Part shown: positions 6,518-14,263 of the stretch, in pieces
Position numbering within the stretch: position 1 is the stretch's first letter
How the letters are laid out: every line of letters starts with the position of its first letter
DNA from: Paracoccaceae bacterium
Lineage (GTDB): Bacteria > Pseudomonadota > Alphaproteobacteria > Rhodobacterales > Rhodobacteraceae
Length of the DNA: 21,352 bases
Reading direction: 5' to 3'
Assembly (NCBI GenBank): GCA_020832725.1
Contig: JAFIEC010000169.1
Location: forward strand, 1-21,352
Translations under genes and position numbers: made by a program
Notes under the pieces: model-generated
Told to the model about the DNA's origin: nothing
What the model saw: the letters and a program-made list of their open reading frames with translations, nothing else
The model's database searches: none

Positions 6518-7591
6518 ATGTTCAAGATACCTGATTGGTTCACCTCCTGGAGTGCGAAGAACCCCAAGGACATCTACGGCCCCGCCATCCTGGTGGGGGC
6601 CGTGGGAGGGGCGGTCTTCGTCGCGGCGCTGATCGTCACCTGGGGCTATCCGGCCCCGACGGTCAGCACCCAGACGGGTCCGCGGGGCACCGGCATGAGC
6701 ATCACGGACTTCGCCCGTGATGCTGGTCGGCCCGACCCGACCATCGAGGGCTTCGTCTCCTTCGACGTTGTCCCGCCCCAGCCGGGCGATGCGCGTGCGG
6801 GCGATGTCATCGAGAATGCCGAGCCGCTTCTGGCCGACCTGACGGTGGCCAATTACGAACGGCTGATCCGGGCGATGCAGGAATGGACCGGGATTCCCGA
6901 CCTCCTCGAGACCGAAGAGGAGAATTACCAGACCATCGTCGCACGCTCGATGATCGAGATGACCCAGAACATCAACGAGGGCTGGGTCGGCCATGTGGGC
7001 GACACCGGCGTCACCTGCTACACCTGCCATCGCGGCGAGCCGGTGCCCAACGAGATCTGGTTCAAGATCACCCCCGTCAACATGGCCGCGGCCGGCTGGT
7101 CGGCCGTCCAGAACCGGGCCACGCCGCAAAGCCAGTTCACCTCGCTGCCCTCGGATGCGCTGGAAAAGCTGCTTCTGGATGGCGAGCGGATTTCCGTTCA
7201 CGATCTGGAGCCGCGCGTGCGGACGATGCCGGGTGATCCCACCTGGCAGGACACGGAGCGGACCTACAGCCTGATGAACTACTTCTCGAATGCGCTGGGA
7301 GTGAACTGCCTGTTCTGCCACAATTCGGCGGCCTTCTTCGATCCGGCCCAGGTCACCCCGCAATGGGCGAACGCCTCCATCGGGATCAGCATGGTGCTGG
7401 AGATCAACAACGACTGGCTGGTGCCGCTGGGCGACGTTCTGCCCGAGCACCGTCTGGGGCCGATCCACGGCGATGCGCCCAAGGCCGCCTGCGCCACCTG
7501 CCACCAGGGCTATTCCAAGCCGCTTCAGGGCCTTCCGGTCCTGTCTGACTGGCCCGAACTCGCCACCACCGGCGAGCCGGTCTACGAGTGA
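6518..7591 (+). CDS. pufC: Reaction-centre cytochrome c subunit PufC, triheme type (heme 1 lost)
   Basis: PufC is the periplasmic multiheme cytochrome that re-reduces the oxidised special pair. The 357-residue product has an uncleaved membrane anchor at about residues 20-43 and no lipobox cysteine. Three CXXCH motifs are present: C167YTCH, C264LFCH and C325ATCH. Compared by eye with the Blastochloris viridis tetraheme subunit, the retained hemes keep their sixth ligands (Met145 for heme 2, Met253 for heme 3, His159 for heme 4). The first motif, normally just after the conserved EW, is gone: Trp123 is followed by TGIPDLLETEEENYQ with no cysteine. The position of the heme-1 Met is Ile117. A triheme PufC is known in Rhodovulum sulfidophilum. 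The gene starts one base after pufM and is the last gene of the operon; pufX is absent. Confidence 0.96.
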   Translation: MFKIPDWFTSWSAKNPKDIYGPAILVGAVGGAVFVAALIVTWGYPAPTVSTQTGPRGTGMSITDFARDAGRPDPTIEGFVSFDVVPPQPGDARAGDVIENAEPLLADLTVANYERLIRAMQEWTGIPDLLETEEENYQTIVARSMIEMTQNINEGWVGHVGDTGVTCYTCHRGEPVPNEIWFKITPVNMAAAGWSAVQNRATPQSQFTSLPSDALEKLLLDGERISVHDLEPRVRTMPGDPTWQDTERTYSLMNYFSNALGVNCLFCHNSAAFFDPAQVTPQWANASIGISMVLEINNDWLVPLGDVLPEHRLGPIHGDAPKAACATCHQGYSKPLQGLPVLSDWPELATTGEPVYE

Positions 7592-7625
7592 TCCGTGGCG
7601 GGCGGGTCTCGCCTGAACGATCCCT

Positions 7626-7711
7626 TCCGCGGGCTGAAGGCCCGGTCCGCGGAGCACGCTTTTCCTGGCGCGTTTTCTCCTGAACGCGTTCCCCCTCCCG
7701 TGTAACGGGAG
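7626..7711 (+). promoter_or_regulatory. Hairpins in the pufC 3' untranslated region
   Basis: Two inverted repeats precede the terminator. TCCGCGG at 7626-7632 pairs with CCGCGGA at 7647-7653. CTCCCG at 7695-7700 pairs perfectly with CGGGAG at 7706-7711 across a 5-nt loop. They probably protect the puf message from 3' exonucleases; no T-run follows either one. Confidence 0.5.
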
Positions 7712-7714
7712 ACT

Positions 7715-7753
7715 GCGCCGCACCGAAGCCTGCTTCGTGCGGCGCCTTTTTAT
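7715..7753 (+). terminator. Rho-independent terminator of the puf operon
   Basis: A long stem pairs 7715-7728 (GCGCCGCACCGAAG) with 7733-7745 (CTTCGTGCGGCGC), with one bulged C, a CCTG loop and a run of five T at 7747-7751. It is 123 nt after the pufC stop and separates puf from the next genes. Confidence 0.93.
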
Positions 7754-7776
7754 CCAGCGCTCTTGAGGCCGATGTG

Positions 7777-8085
7777 ATGGCAAGGACAGCAACGGAAAAG
7801 AAAGCATATGAAACAGAGTTGAAGAAGCGCATAGATGAATTGCGCAGCAGGAGCCCCGCGTTTTATGAGCCAAAACTCTGGAAGGTGATGGGCCTGGTGG
7901 CTTTCGGCGGAACCATTCTTAACGGATGCAGCGGATTCTCGGAAGACGGGATGGATGTGTTGGGTATTTTTGGTGGAATAGCGCTCTTCTTCTTTGGGGT
8001 GCATCGACAGGAGCAATACAATCAGATCGATATGGAGATAAAGTGGTTAATGAGCGACCTGCGTTCTCTGGGGAGTGATGATTAG
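7777..8085 (+). CDS. Hypothetical small membrane protein (102 aa), compositionally foreign
   Basis: I do not recognise this protein. It has a charged, probably helical or coiled-coil N-terminus (residues about 5-28, rich in Lys, Glu and Arg), then two hydrophobic segments (around LWKVMGLVAFGGTILNGCSG and VLGIFGGIALFFFGV), then a charged tail. The ATG at 7777 is preferred over GTG at 7774 because GAGG at 7765-7768 is 8 nt upstream. Base composition differs sharply from every neighbour: many codons end in A or T, including three ATA, a TTA and two AGG. It sits alone between the puf terminator and dxs, both on the same strand. This suggests recent acquisition or relaxed selection. It could be a real orphan gene or a decaying insertion. 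Confidence 0.6.
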   Translation: MARTATEKKAYETELKKRIDELRSRSPAFYEPKLWKVMGLVAFGGTILNGCSGFSEDGMDVLGIFGGIALFFFGVHRQEQYNQIDMEIKWLMSDLRSLGSDD

Positions 8086-8167
8086 CTTTGCGCTTTTTCG
8101 CAGTTGAATAGATGTCCGTCATTCGCCGCGCACCTCAATGAAACAGCACTTGCCGTAGGATGTTCAC

Positions 8168-10087
8168 ATGACACACCCCGCAACCCCCCATCTCGACCGC
8201 GTCGACACACCGGCCGACCTGCGCCGGATGAGCGATGCCGAACTGGCCCATGTCGCCCGCGAATTGCGCGCCGAGACCATCTCGGCGGTGTCGGTGACGG
8301 GCGGGCATCTGGGCTCCTCGCTGGGCGTGGTCGAACTGACGGTGGCGCTGCATGCGGTGTTTCACACGCCCCATGACAAGCTGATCTGGGACGTCGGCCA
8401 CCAATGCTATCCGCACAAGATTCTGACGGGACGCCGAGACCGCATCCGCACCCTGCGCAAGGAGGGGGGGCTGTCGGGCTTCACCAAGCGCGCCGAGAGC
8501 ATCTATGACCCGTTCGGCGCGGCCCATTCCTCCACCTCGATCTCGGCGGCGCTGGGATTCGCCGTGGCCCGCGACCGCGGAGAGGCCACGGGCGACGCCA
8601 TCGCCGTGATCGGCGACGGCTCGATCAGCGCCGGGATGGCCTATGAGGCGCTCAACAATGCAGGCCACGAAAAGCGGCGGCTGTTCGTCATCCTGAACGA
8701 CAACGAGATGTCGATCGCGCCGCCTGTGGGGGCGATGTCGTCCTATCTGTCCGGGCTGTATGCCGGCACGCCGCTGCACGCCCTCAAGGATATCGCCGAC
8801 AGCATGGTCGGCGCGCTGCCCGAACCCCTGCGCCAGGGCGCGCTGCGCGCCCGCGCGCTTGTGACCGGATCGGGCACGGGGGCCACCCTCTTCGAGGAGC
8901 TGGGCTTCGATTATATCGGGCCCATCAACGGGCACGACATGGGCCAGCTTCTGGCCGTGCTGCGCGCGGCGCGGGCGCGGGCAACGGGGCCGGTGCTGAT
9001 CCACGCCGTCACCCGCAAGGGCAAGGGCTATGCGCCCGCCGAAACCTCGGCCGACAAGTATCACGGGGTGGCAAGCTTCGACGTCGCCTCTGGGGCCCAG
9101 AACAAGGCGAAATCCAACGCGCCCAGCTACACCTCGGTGTTCGGTCGTGCCCTTGTGGAGGAGGCCCGCCGCGATGCCCGCATCGTTGCGGTGACCGCGG
9201 CCATGCCCGACGGGACCGGGCTCGACCTCATGCAGCAGGCCCATCCTGCCCGCACCTTCGATGTCGGCAGCGCCGAGCAGCATGCGGTGACCTTTGCCGC
9301 CGGCATGGCGGCGGGGGGGCTGCGGCCCTTCTGCGCGATCTACTCGACCTTCCTGCAGCGCGGCTATGATCAGGTGGTGCATGATGTGGCCCTGCAGGGG
9401 TTGCCGGTGCGTTTCGCCATCGACCGTGCGGGGCTGGTGGGGGCCGATGGCGCGACCCATGCCGGGGCCTTCGACATCGCCTATCTGGCGAACCTGCCGG
9501 GCTTTACCGTCATGGCGGCGGGCGACGAGGCCGATCTGGTCCACATGATCGCCACTGCGGCAGCCCATGACGAGGGGCCCATCGCCTTTCGCTATCCCCG
9601 TGGCGAGGGGGTGGGCGTGGAGATGCCCGAGCGCGGCGAGGTGCTGCCCATCGGGCGGGGCCGGATCCTGCGCGAGGGGGCGCAGGTGGCCCTTCTGTCC
9701 TATGGCGGACACCTGGCCGAAACGCTCCGCGCGGCCGATCTGCTGGAGCAGCGGGGGATCTCTGCGACCGTGGCCGACGCGCGCTTTGCCCGGCCGCTGG
9801 ACACCGACCTGATCGCCCAGCTTGCAGCCCATCACGGGGCGCTGATTACCGTCGAGACGGGCGCGCGGGGCGGCTTTGGCGCCCATGTGCTGCATTGGCT
9901 GGCCGAGACGGGCCGGCTTGATCGCGGCCTGCGCATCCGGACCATGACCCTGACCGACGCCTTCATCGACCAGGCCAGCCCCGAGGCGATGTACCGCGCG
10001 GCAGGCCTGTCGGCCCGGGACATCGCCGCCCGGGCCCTGGAGGCGCTGGGGATCGCCGCCCCGGATTTCGAGGCGCGCCGGGCCTGA
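8168..10087 (+). CDS. dxs: 1-deoxy-D-xylulose-5-phosphate synthase
   Basis: Dxs condenses pyruvate and glyceraldehyde 3-phosphate, using thiamine diphosphate, in the first step of the MEP pathway that supplies isopentenyl diphosphate for carotenoids, the bacteriochlorophyll tail and quinones. The 639-residue product is full length. It shows catalytic-region His47 (TGGHLGSS), the thiamine-diphosphate motif GDGS (149-152) through NN (163-164) to NDN (177-179), the WDVGHQCYPHK segment, and the transketolase-like AEQHAVTFAAGMA with its conserved Glu. The start at 8168 has AGGA at 8157-8160. A dxs copy within the photosynthesis cluster is usual in Rhodobacterales and probably boosts isoprenoid flux under phototrophic growth. 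It converges on idi. Confidence 0.97.
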   Translation: MTHPATPHLDRVDTPADLRRMSDAELAHVARELRAETISAVSVTGGHLGSSLGVVELTVALHAVFHTPHDKLIWDVGHQCYPHKILTGRRDRIRTLRKEGGLSGFTKRAESIYDPFGAAHSSTSISAALGFAVARDRGEATGDAIAVIGDGSISAGMAYEALNNAGHEKRRLFVILNDNEMSIAPPVGAMSSYLSGLYAGTPLHALKDIADSMVGALPEPLRQGALRARALVTGSGTGATLFEELGFDYIGPINGHDMGQLLAVLRAARARATGPVLIHAVTRKGKGYAPAETSADKYHGVASFDVASGAQNKAKSNAPSYTSVFGRALVEEARRDARIVAVTAAMPDGTGLDLMQQAHPARTFDVGSAEQHAVTFAAGMAAGGLRPFCAIYSTFLQRGYDQVVHDVALQGLPVRFAIDRAGLVGADGATHAGAFDIAYLANLPGFTVMAAGDEADLVHMIATAAAHDEGPIAFRYPRGEGVGVEMPERGEVLPIGRGRILREGAQVALLSYGGHLAETLRAADLLEQRGISATVADARFARPLDTDLIAQLAAHHGALITVETGARGGFGAHVLHWLAETGRLDRGLRIRTMTLTDAFIDQASPEAMYRAAGLSARDIAARALEALGIAAPDFEARRA

Positions 10088-10123
10088 GGTCGCGGGCCGG
10101 AAGTGACCCTGCAGCCGCCCGCC

Positions 10124-10156
10124 GAAATGAAAACGGCCCCCAGTGCCGGGGGCCGT
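10124..10156 (-). terminator. Terminator of the minus-strand ppaA-to-idi gene set
   Basis: A perfect 9-bp stem pairs ACGGCCCCC (10133-10141) with GGGGGCCGT (10148-10156) around a 6-nt loop. Read on the minus strand it is followed by TTTTCATTTC, a U-rich tail; read on the plus strand no T-run follows. It therefore best serves transcripts coming from idi, though the hairpin could also stabilise the 3' end of dxs mRNA. Confidence 0.75.
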
Positions 10157-10195
10157 CGGTGCCGGGAATGGGCCTTCGGCGCACTGTCGCCAGGC

Positions 10196-10322
10196 GTGAT
10201 GCCCCCGCCGGGCCTTCAGCGCGATGTGTCCCCGCCGGGCTTTCAGCGTGATGCCCCGACCGGGCCTTCAGAGTGATATCCCTGCCGGGCATTCAGCATG
10301 ATATCCCTGCCGGGCTTTCAGC
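10196..10322. repeat. Five-copy degenerate 25-bp tandem repeat running through the idi stop codon
   Basis: Five head-to-tail units lie at 10196-10220, 10221-10247 (27 bp), 10248-10272, 10273-10297 and 10298-10322. The plus-strand core is CCGGGC followed by a variable base and TTCAG, with GTGAT near the start of most units. Units 4 and 5 differ at two positions; the others are more diverged. The last unit includes the idi stop codon, so in idi sense each copy begins GCTGA or close to it, and the array occupies the 3' untranslated region before the terminator. There are no unique spacers, so it is not a CRISPR array. Its function is unknown. Confidence 0.9.
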
Positions 10323-10845
10323 CCGAGACATTGTCGCCGAAGATGGTCGCCCTGTGCCGTGCAAGGTAGATCCGCAGCCAGGGCGTGAAATTGCCCGGCG
10401 CGCGGGCGATCTCCTGCTCCAGCGCGGCCAGCGTGATCCAGCGCGTCTCCATCACTTCGGAGGGGTCGGGGCGCAGGCGCAGCTCCGGGTCTGCCTCGGC
10501 GGTAAAGATATCCACCACCTCGTGCTCCACCAGCCCGTCCCCGACATCGGCGCGGTATTCCACGCGGTCACGGTGGCGCAGGCGCAGCCCGGTGATGCCC
10601 AGTTCCTCGGCCAGCCGTCGCTCGGCGCAGGGGGCGGCGCGCTCGCCCCAATGGGGATGGGTGCAGCAGGCATTCGCCCACAGGCCGGGCGTGTGATACT
10701 TGCACAGCGCACGGCGCTGCAGGAGCGTCTCGTCGCCGCGCATCACGAAGACCGAGACCGCCGGATGGCGCAGCCCGCGGCGATGCGCGTCCAGCTTGTC
10801 CACCGGTGCCAGTCGGCCCTCCACCCAGGCAGCGATCGTGCTCAT
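10318..10845 (-). CDS. idi: Isopentenyl-diphosphate delta-isomerase, type 1
   Basis: Idi interconverts isopentenyl and dimethylallyl diphosphate for carotenoid and bacteriochlorophyll tail synthesis. The 175-residue product has a Nudix fold with the catalytic cysteine in LWANACCTHPHWGE (Cys61, aligned to Cys67 of the E. coli enzyme), the Nudix-like AERRLAEELGI, and the catalytic acidic pair in LVEHEVVDIF (Glu107 and Glu109). The open frame extends upstream into bchP, but the ATG at 10845 overlaps the bchP stop in an ATGA arrangement and gives the usual family length. It is the last gene of the minus-strand set. The final codons and stop lie within the first copy (in idi sense) of a 25-bp tandem repeat. 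Confidence 0.96.
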   Translation of the reverse strand: MSTIAAWVEGRLAPVDKLDAHRRGLRHPAVSVFVMRGDETLLQRRALCKYHTPGLWANACCTHPHWGERAAPCAERRLAEELGITGLRLRHRDRVEYRADVGDGLVEHEVVDIFTAEADPELRLRPDPSEVMETRWITLAALEQEIARAPGNFTPWLRIYLARHRATIFGDNVSG

Positions 10846-12023
10846 GTGTAGAACGGCCGCACAAGGCCGGTCAGATGGGCGAGATTCTTGATCCCGATCT
10901 TCAGGTGAGCCATGGGCCGGGCCCGGACAAGTTCCTTGTTCATGTAGGCCTCGAAGGTCAGGCGCTGGACATCGATGTCGTGGCACAACGAGACGAACCG
11001 TTCCCGCCGCTCGTCGGAGCGATAATAGGCGTCCTGCATCGTGCCGAGGATCTTGAACACGTTCTTGTGGTCGCGCATGAAAAGCGACCGCGCAAGCCGC
11101 AGGTCGCGCACCCGCCCTGTGGCAAGGCAGGCCGCAGCCGCCGTGGCGGCGACGCGCCCGCCGACCATGGCATAGAAGATCCCCTCTCCCGACGACGGGG
11201 CGACGACACCCGCCGCATCACCGGCCAGCACCACGTCGCGCCCGTTGTCCCAGCGATCGAGCGGCCGAAGCGGGATGGGCGCGCCCTCGCGCCGGATCGT
11301 GCGGCATTCCGCCAGACCCGATGCCTTGCGCAATGCGGCCGTGGCGGCCTTGAGGTCGGCCCCCTCGTCGCAGGTGCCCATGCCGACGCTGGCCTGCCCG
11401 CCATGGGGAAAGACCCAGCCATAGAAATCCGGCGAGATGCGCCCGTCATAGATCACGTCGCAGCGGTCGGGGTCATAATCGCCCACCCGCCCGGGGGCCT
11501 CGATGATCTCGTGATAGGCGATGACATAGGGAATGCGCTCTCCGCCCGGCACCTCGTGGCGCGCGACATTGGAGCGCGCGCCATCGGCCCCGATCACCAG
11601 CCGTGTGGACAGCGCCCGGGTCTCGCCACTGGCCTTGTCGCGATAGAGGACGCGGGTGCCTTCCTCGTCACGCTCCAGCCTCAGGTAGGTGCCGGTGACC
11701 CGCTCTGCCCCGGCCGTGGTGGCACGGCTGCGCAGGAATTCGTCGAAATGCTCCCGGTCGACCATGCCGACAAAGCCGTTCTCGATGGGGATGTCGACCT
11801 TGCGCGCGGTCGGAGAGATCATCCGCGCTGTGGTGATGCGCGCCACGATCTGCTCGTCGGGGATATGGAAATCGCGGATCAGCCGGGGCGGGATCGCGCC
11901 GCCGCAGGGCTTGATGCGCCCGGCCCGGTCCAGCAGCGCCACGCGATGGCCCGAGCGGGCCAGATCCTCGGCGGCGGTGGCCCCCGATGGCCCCCCGCGG
12001 ACCACGACGACGTCATAGGTCAT
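10842..12023 (-). CDS. bchP: Geranylgeranyl diphosphate/bacteriochlorophyll reductase BchP
   Basis: BchP is a flavoprotein that reduces the geranylgeranyl tail of bacteriochlorophyll to phytyl using NAD(P)H. The 393-residue product shows RIKPCGGAIPPRLI, the GFVGMVDREHFDEFLR segment, the FAD-region motif VIGADGARSNVAR, and GDAAGVVAPSSGEGIFYAM, all typical of the family. The N-terminal dinucleotide motif, normally GxGxxG, reads VVRGGPSG: the first glycine is Arg9 (codon CGC). This is unusual and could impair FAD binding. The start lies 4 nt after the PucC-like gene stop. It overlaps idi by 4 nt at its end. Confidence 0.96.
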   Translation of the reverse strand: MTYDVVVVRGGPSGATAAEDLARSGHRVALLDRAGRIKPCGGAIPPRLIRDFHIPDEQIVARITTARMISPTARKVDIPIENGFVGMVDREHFDEFLRSRATTAGAERVTGTYLRLERDEEGTRVLYRDKASGETRALSTRLVIGADGARSNVARHEVPGGERIPYVIAYHEIIEAPGRVGDYDPDRCDVIYDGRISPDFYGWVFPHGGQASVGMGTCDEGADLKAATAALRKASGLAECRTIRREGAPIPLRPLDRWDNGRDVVLAGDAAGVVAPSSGEGIFYAMVGGRVAATAAAACLATGRVRDLRLARSLFMRDHKNVFKILGTMQDAYYRSDERRERFVSLCHDIDVQRLTFEAYMNKELVRARPMAHLKIGIKNLAHLTGLVRPFYT

Positions 12024-12027
12024 GTGT

Positions 12028-13338
12028 TCACTCCCCAGCCACGATGCGGGCCTCGGCCACGCGTGTCGCAGGACGCTCCATCACCCGCAGCGCCAGCGCC
12101 GCAGCCGCAAGGAACAGCCCTGCCTCGAACAGAAAGACGGTGCCGAAGGCGCTGGCATCCGAGCCCAGAACCCGGCGCAACACATCCGCCAGCCCCGCGC
12201 CCACAAGCCACCCAAAGCCCGCCGCAATGGCCTGGGCCGCGCCCCAGAGGCCCATCCGGGTGCCCTCGCGCCGCGCACGACCGCGGCCGGCCAGTGCCAT
12301 CATCGAGCCGATGGCGGCGACGGCGAACATCCCGTTGAACAGCCCCAGCCCGACAATGGCGGGCAGCAGCAGGGCGCGCGCACCGCTGGTGCCGATGGCC
12401 GCGATTCCCGCCAGCATCACCGCCGAGCCGAGGCAGCCCGCCACGACCCAGCCGCGCAGGCTGCCCAGCTTCAGCCCCGTTGCCAGGATCCCGACCGCGA
12501 GCATGCCCACAAAGACGCCTCCGCTCTGGGCGCCCGACATCGAGGTGGTCTGGCCGGGCGTCATGGCAAAGACGAGGCCCGCAAAGGGCTCCATGATGAG
12601 TTCCTGCATGAAATAGGCAGTCATCGACAGGAACACGAACAGCGTGAACCGCCGCGCGGCGGGCTCGGCCCAGATCTCGGCCAGGCCCGCGCGAAAGCGG
12701 ACCCGTTCCGCCACGGGTGGCACGACCAGCCCCAGCCGCCGCTCGATCCCCCAGATGGCAAGGCAGGTCACAAGGAATGCCCCGCCGGTGACCAGCCCCA
12801 CGATCACCAGCATCCGGGCATGGCTGTAGGGGTCGAGCACCTGCCCCACGGTGATGGCGGTGGCGGCGATGCCGAAGATCATCATCAGCCAGGTGATGCT
12901 GGCCGCAGCGGGGCGGCGCTGTTCGGCGGTGCCGGTGGCAAGCAGGGCGAGAAGCGATGTGCCGGACGCCCCCACCCCCAGCCCGATCAACCCATAGGCA
13001 AGCACCGACAGCCCGAGGCCCGACCAGAAGAACGTCTCCAGCAGCGGCACCGAGGCCGCCGCCAGCCAGGCCCCCAGGGCCAGGACCCCCATGCCCCCGA
13101 TCACCCAGCGGGTGCGGTTGCCGCTTGTATCCGACAGAAAGCCCCAGTTGGGCCGGGTGATCTGCACGCCGTAATGCAGCCCCACCAGAATTCCGGGCAG
13201 CACGGCGGGCAGGGCAAGCTCCACCACCATCAGCCGGTTCAGGGTGGAGGTCATCAGCACCACGATCGCGCCCAGGCACAGCTGCACCAGCCCAAGGCGA
13301 AAGATCGACAGCCACGACAGGGTGCGTGGCCCGCTCAT
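12028..13338 (-). CDS. PucC-family (BCD) MFS transporter, bch2/ORF428-like
   Basis: The product is a 436-residue, very hydrophobic protein of the major-facilitator type, with about twelve predicted membrane segments. It belongs to the bacteriochlorophyll-delivery (BCD) or PucC/LhaA family, proposed to help insert pigment into light-harvesting complexes. Family signatures visible are LVQLCLGAIVVLMTSTLNR near the start, GLHYGVQITRPNWGFLSD and, in the second half, FMQELIMEPFAGLVF. In Rhodobacter capsulatus the equivalent gene between bchP and bchG is ORF428 (sometimes bchG2). The start at 13338 is chosen because MSGPRTLSWLSIFRLGLVQL matches the family and the ATG overlaps the bchG stop by 4 nt; the open frame runs further upstream only as a shadow of bchG. 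Its exact cargo is not proven. Confidence 0.9.
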   Translation of the reverse strand: MSGPRTLSWLSIFRLGLVQLCLGAIVVLMTSTLNRLMVVELALPAVLPGILVGLHYGVQITRPNWGFLSDTSGNRTRWVIGGMGVLALGAWLAAASVPLLETFFWSGLGLSVLAYGLIGLGVGASGTSLLALLATGTAEQRRPAAASITWLMMIFGIAATAITVGQVLDPYSHARMLVIVGLVTGGAFLVTCLAIWGIERRLGLVVPPVAERVRFRAGLAEIWAEPAARRFTLFVFLSMTAYFMQELIMEPFAGLVFAMTPGQTTSMSGAQSGGVFVGMLAVGILATGLKLGSLRGWVVAGCLGSAVMLAGIAAIGTSGARALLLPAIVGLGLFNGMFAVAAIGSMMALAGRGRARREGTRMGLWGAAQAIAAGFGWLVGAGLADVLRRVLGSDASAFGTVFLFEAGLFLAAAALALRVMERPATRVAEARIVAGE

Positions 13339-14243
13339 GCGCCGCCCTCGAGGCTGCGGATGGCCACGGCCGTCAGCATCATGCCCGACACATAGAGCGT
13401 GACGCCCGTGCCGTTGTACCAGGGGGCCTTTGCCTTGGGGTCCCGCAGCAGCACCTGCATGGCATAAAGCTGCAGGATGACCGAGATCACGATGAACAAC
13501 CCGTACCAGGGCCGGTCCCACCAGAAGAGCAGGCAGATGACGGCCAACTGCGGCACGATCATCACCCAGCAGGCGACCCGGGCCGCCCGCTCGGGGCCCA
13601 GAGTGACCGGAAGGGAGTTGACGCCCATCTTGCGATCACCCTCCAGCGCCTTGAAATCGTTGAGCGTCATGATGCCGTGCGCCCCGATCCCGTAAAGCAG
13701 CGCCACGACGATCACCGGCCATGACGGCGCGCCAAGGCTGAGGACGGCGGCACCGGTGAACCAGGGCAGTGTCTCGTAGGACAGACCCACAAGCCCGGGG
13801 CCCCACCAGCCCGACCGCTTGAGCCGGACAGGCTCGGCCGAATAGGCCCAGGCCGCGACAACACCCACCACGGTCGCGCCAAACCCCCAGGGGCCAAGCT
13901 GCCATCCCACCACAAGCGCCAGCACCGACATGGCCATGGCGATCCACAGGCCCCAGCGCCCGGGGATGCGGCCCGAGGGGATGGGGCGATCAGGCTCGTT
14001 GATGGCATCGACATGGCGGTCGCACCAGTCGTTGGCGGCCTGGCTCATGCCGCAGACGATGGGGCCGGCCAGCAGCACGCCAAGCGCGATCAGATGCCAT
14101 TGACCCGCCGGAGACACCCCCGCCGAGACGGCCCCGCAGGCAAAGGCCCACATGGGCGGAAACCAGGTGACCGGCTTCAGCAGGGTGAGAACCGCGGCGG
14201 GTTCGGGCAGGCTGCGCGGCTGTAAGGTAGGCATGACAGTCAT
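13335..14243 (-). CDS. bchG: Bacteriochlorophyll synthase (geranylgeranyl transferase) BchG
   Basis: BchG is a membrane UbiA-family prenyltransferase that esterifies bacteriochlorophyllide a with geranylgeranyl diphosphate. The 302-residue product has multiple membrane helices and the two aspartate-rich motifs: NDWCDRHVDAINEPDRPIPSG and LNDFKALEGDRKMGVNSLPV. KPVTWFPPMWAF near the N-terminus is a family signature. Two in-frame ATGs exist, at 14243 and 14234; neither has a clear ribosome site, so the message may be leaderless or start weakly. A perfect PpsR-type box (14246-14263) directly abuts the first ATG, implying repression at this point as well as read-through from ppsR. The stop overlaps the start of the PucC-like gene. 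Confidence 0.96.
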   Translation of the reverse strand: MTVMPTLQPRSLPEPAAVLTLLKPVTWFPPMWAFACGAVSAGVSPAGQWHLIALGVLLAGPIVCGMSQAANDWCDRHVDAINEPDRPIPSGRIPGRWGLWIAMAMSVLALVVGWQLGPWGFGATVVGVVAAWAYSAEPVRLKRSGWWGPGLVGLSYETLPWFTGAAVLSLGAPSWPVIVVALLYGIGAHGIMTLNDFKALEGDRKMGVNSLPVTLGPERAARVACWVMIVPQLAVICLLFWWDRPWYGLFIVISVILQLYAMQVLLRDPKAKAPWYNGTGVTLYVSGMMLTAVAIRSLEGGA

Positions 14244-14245
14244 GC

Positions 14246-14263
14246 TGTCAATTCAGCATGACA
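14246..14263. promoter_or_regulatory. PpsR/CrtJ-type operator in front of bchG
   Basis: The sequence TGTCAATTCAGCATGACA fits TGT-N12-ACA exactly, with symmetric TGTCA/TGACA arms. Extra TGACA/TGTCA half-sites surround it: TGACAG-N5-CTGTCA at 14234-14250 and TGACA-N5-TGTCA at 14259-14273. It ends 2 nt upstream of the first bchG ATG, and ppsR itself is the adjacent upstream gene. Confidence 0.75.

Noticed and set aside
7592..7776. A pufX gene after the reaction-centre genes
   Set aside because: The interval holds only hairpins and a terminator; no ORF resembles PufX, consistent with a pufC-type operon.
8086..8167. A distinct dxs promoter
   Set aside because: No convincing -35/-10 pair or PpsR box could be read; only the ribosome site AGGA is supported.
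8135..9895. Long minus-strand ORF opposite dxs
   Set aside because: Product rich in Gly, His and Arg without recognisable domain; dxs is full length on the plus strand.
10196..10322. Tandem repeat as a CRISPR array
   Set aside because: Units are contiguous with no unique spacers, and no cas genes are present in the window.
12022..13395. Long plus-strand ORF opposite the PucC-like gene
   Set aside because: Low-complexity, polar product full of Gln, His, Arg and Pro; the minus strand encodes a clear membrane transporter.
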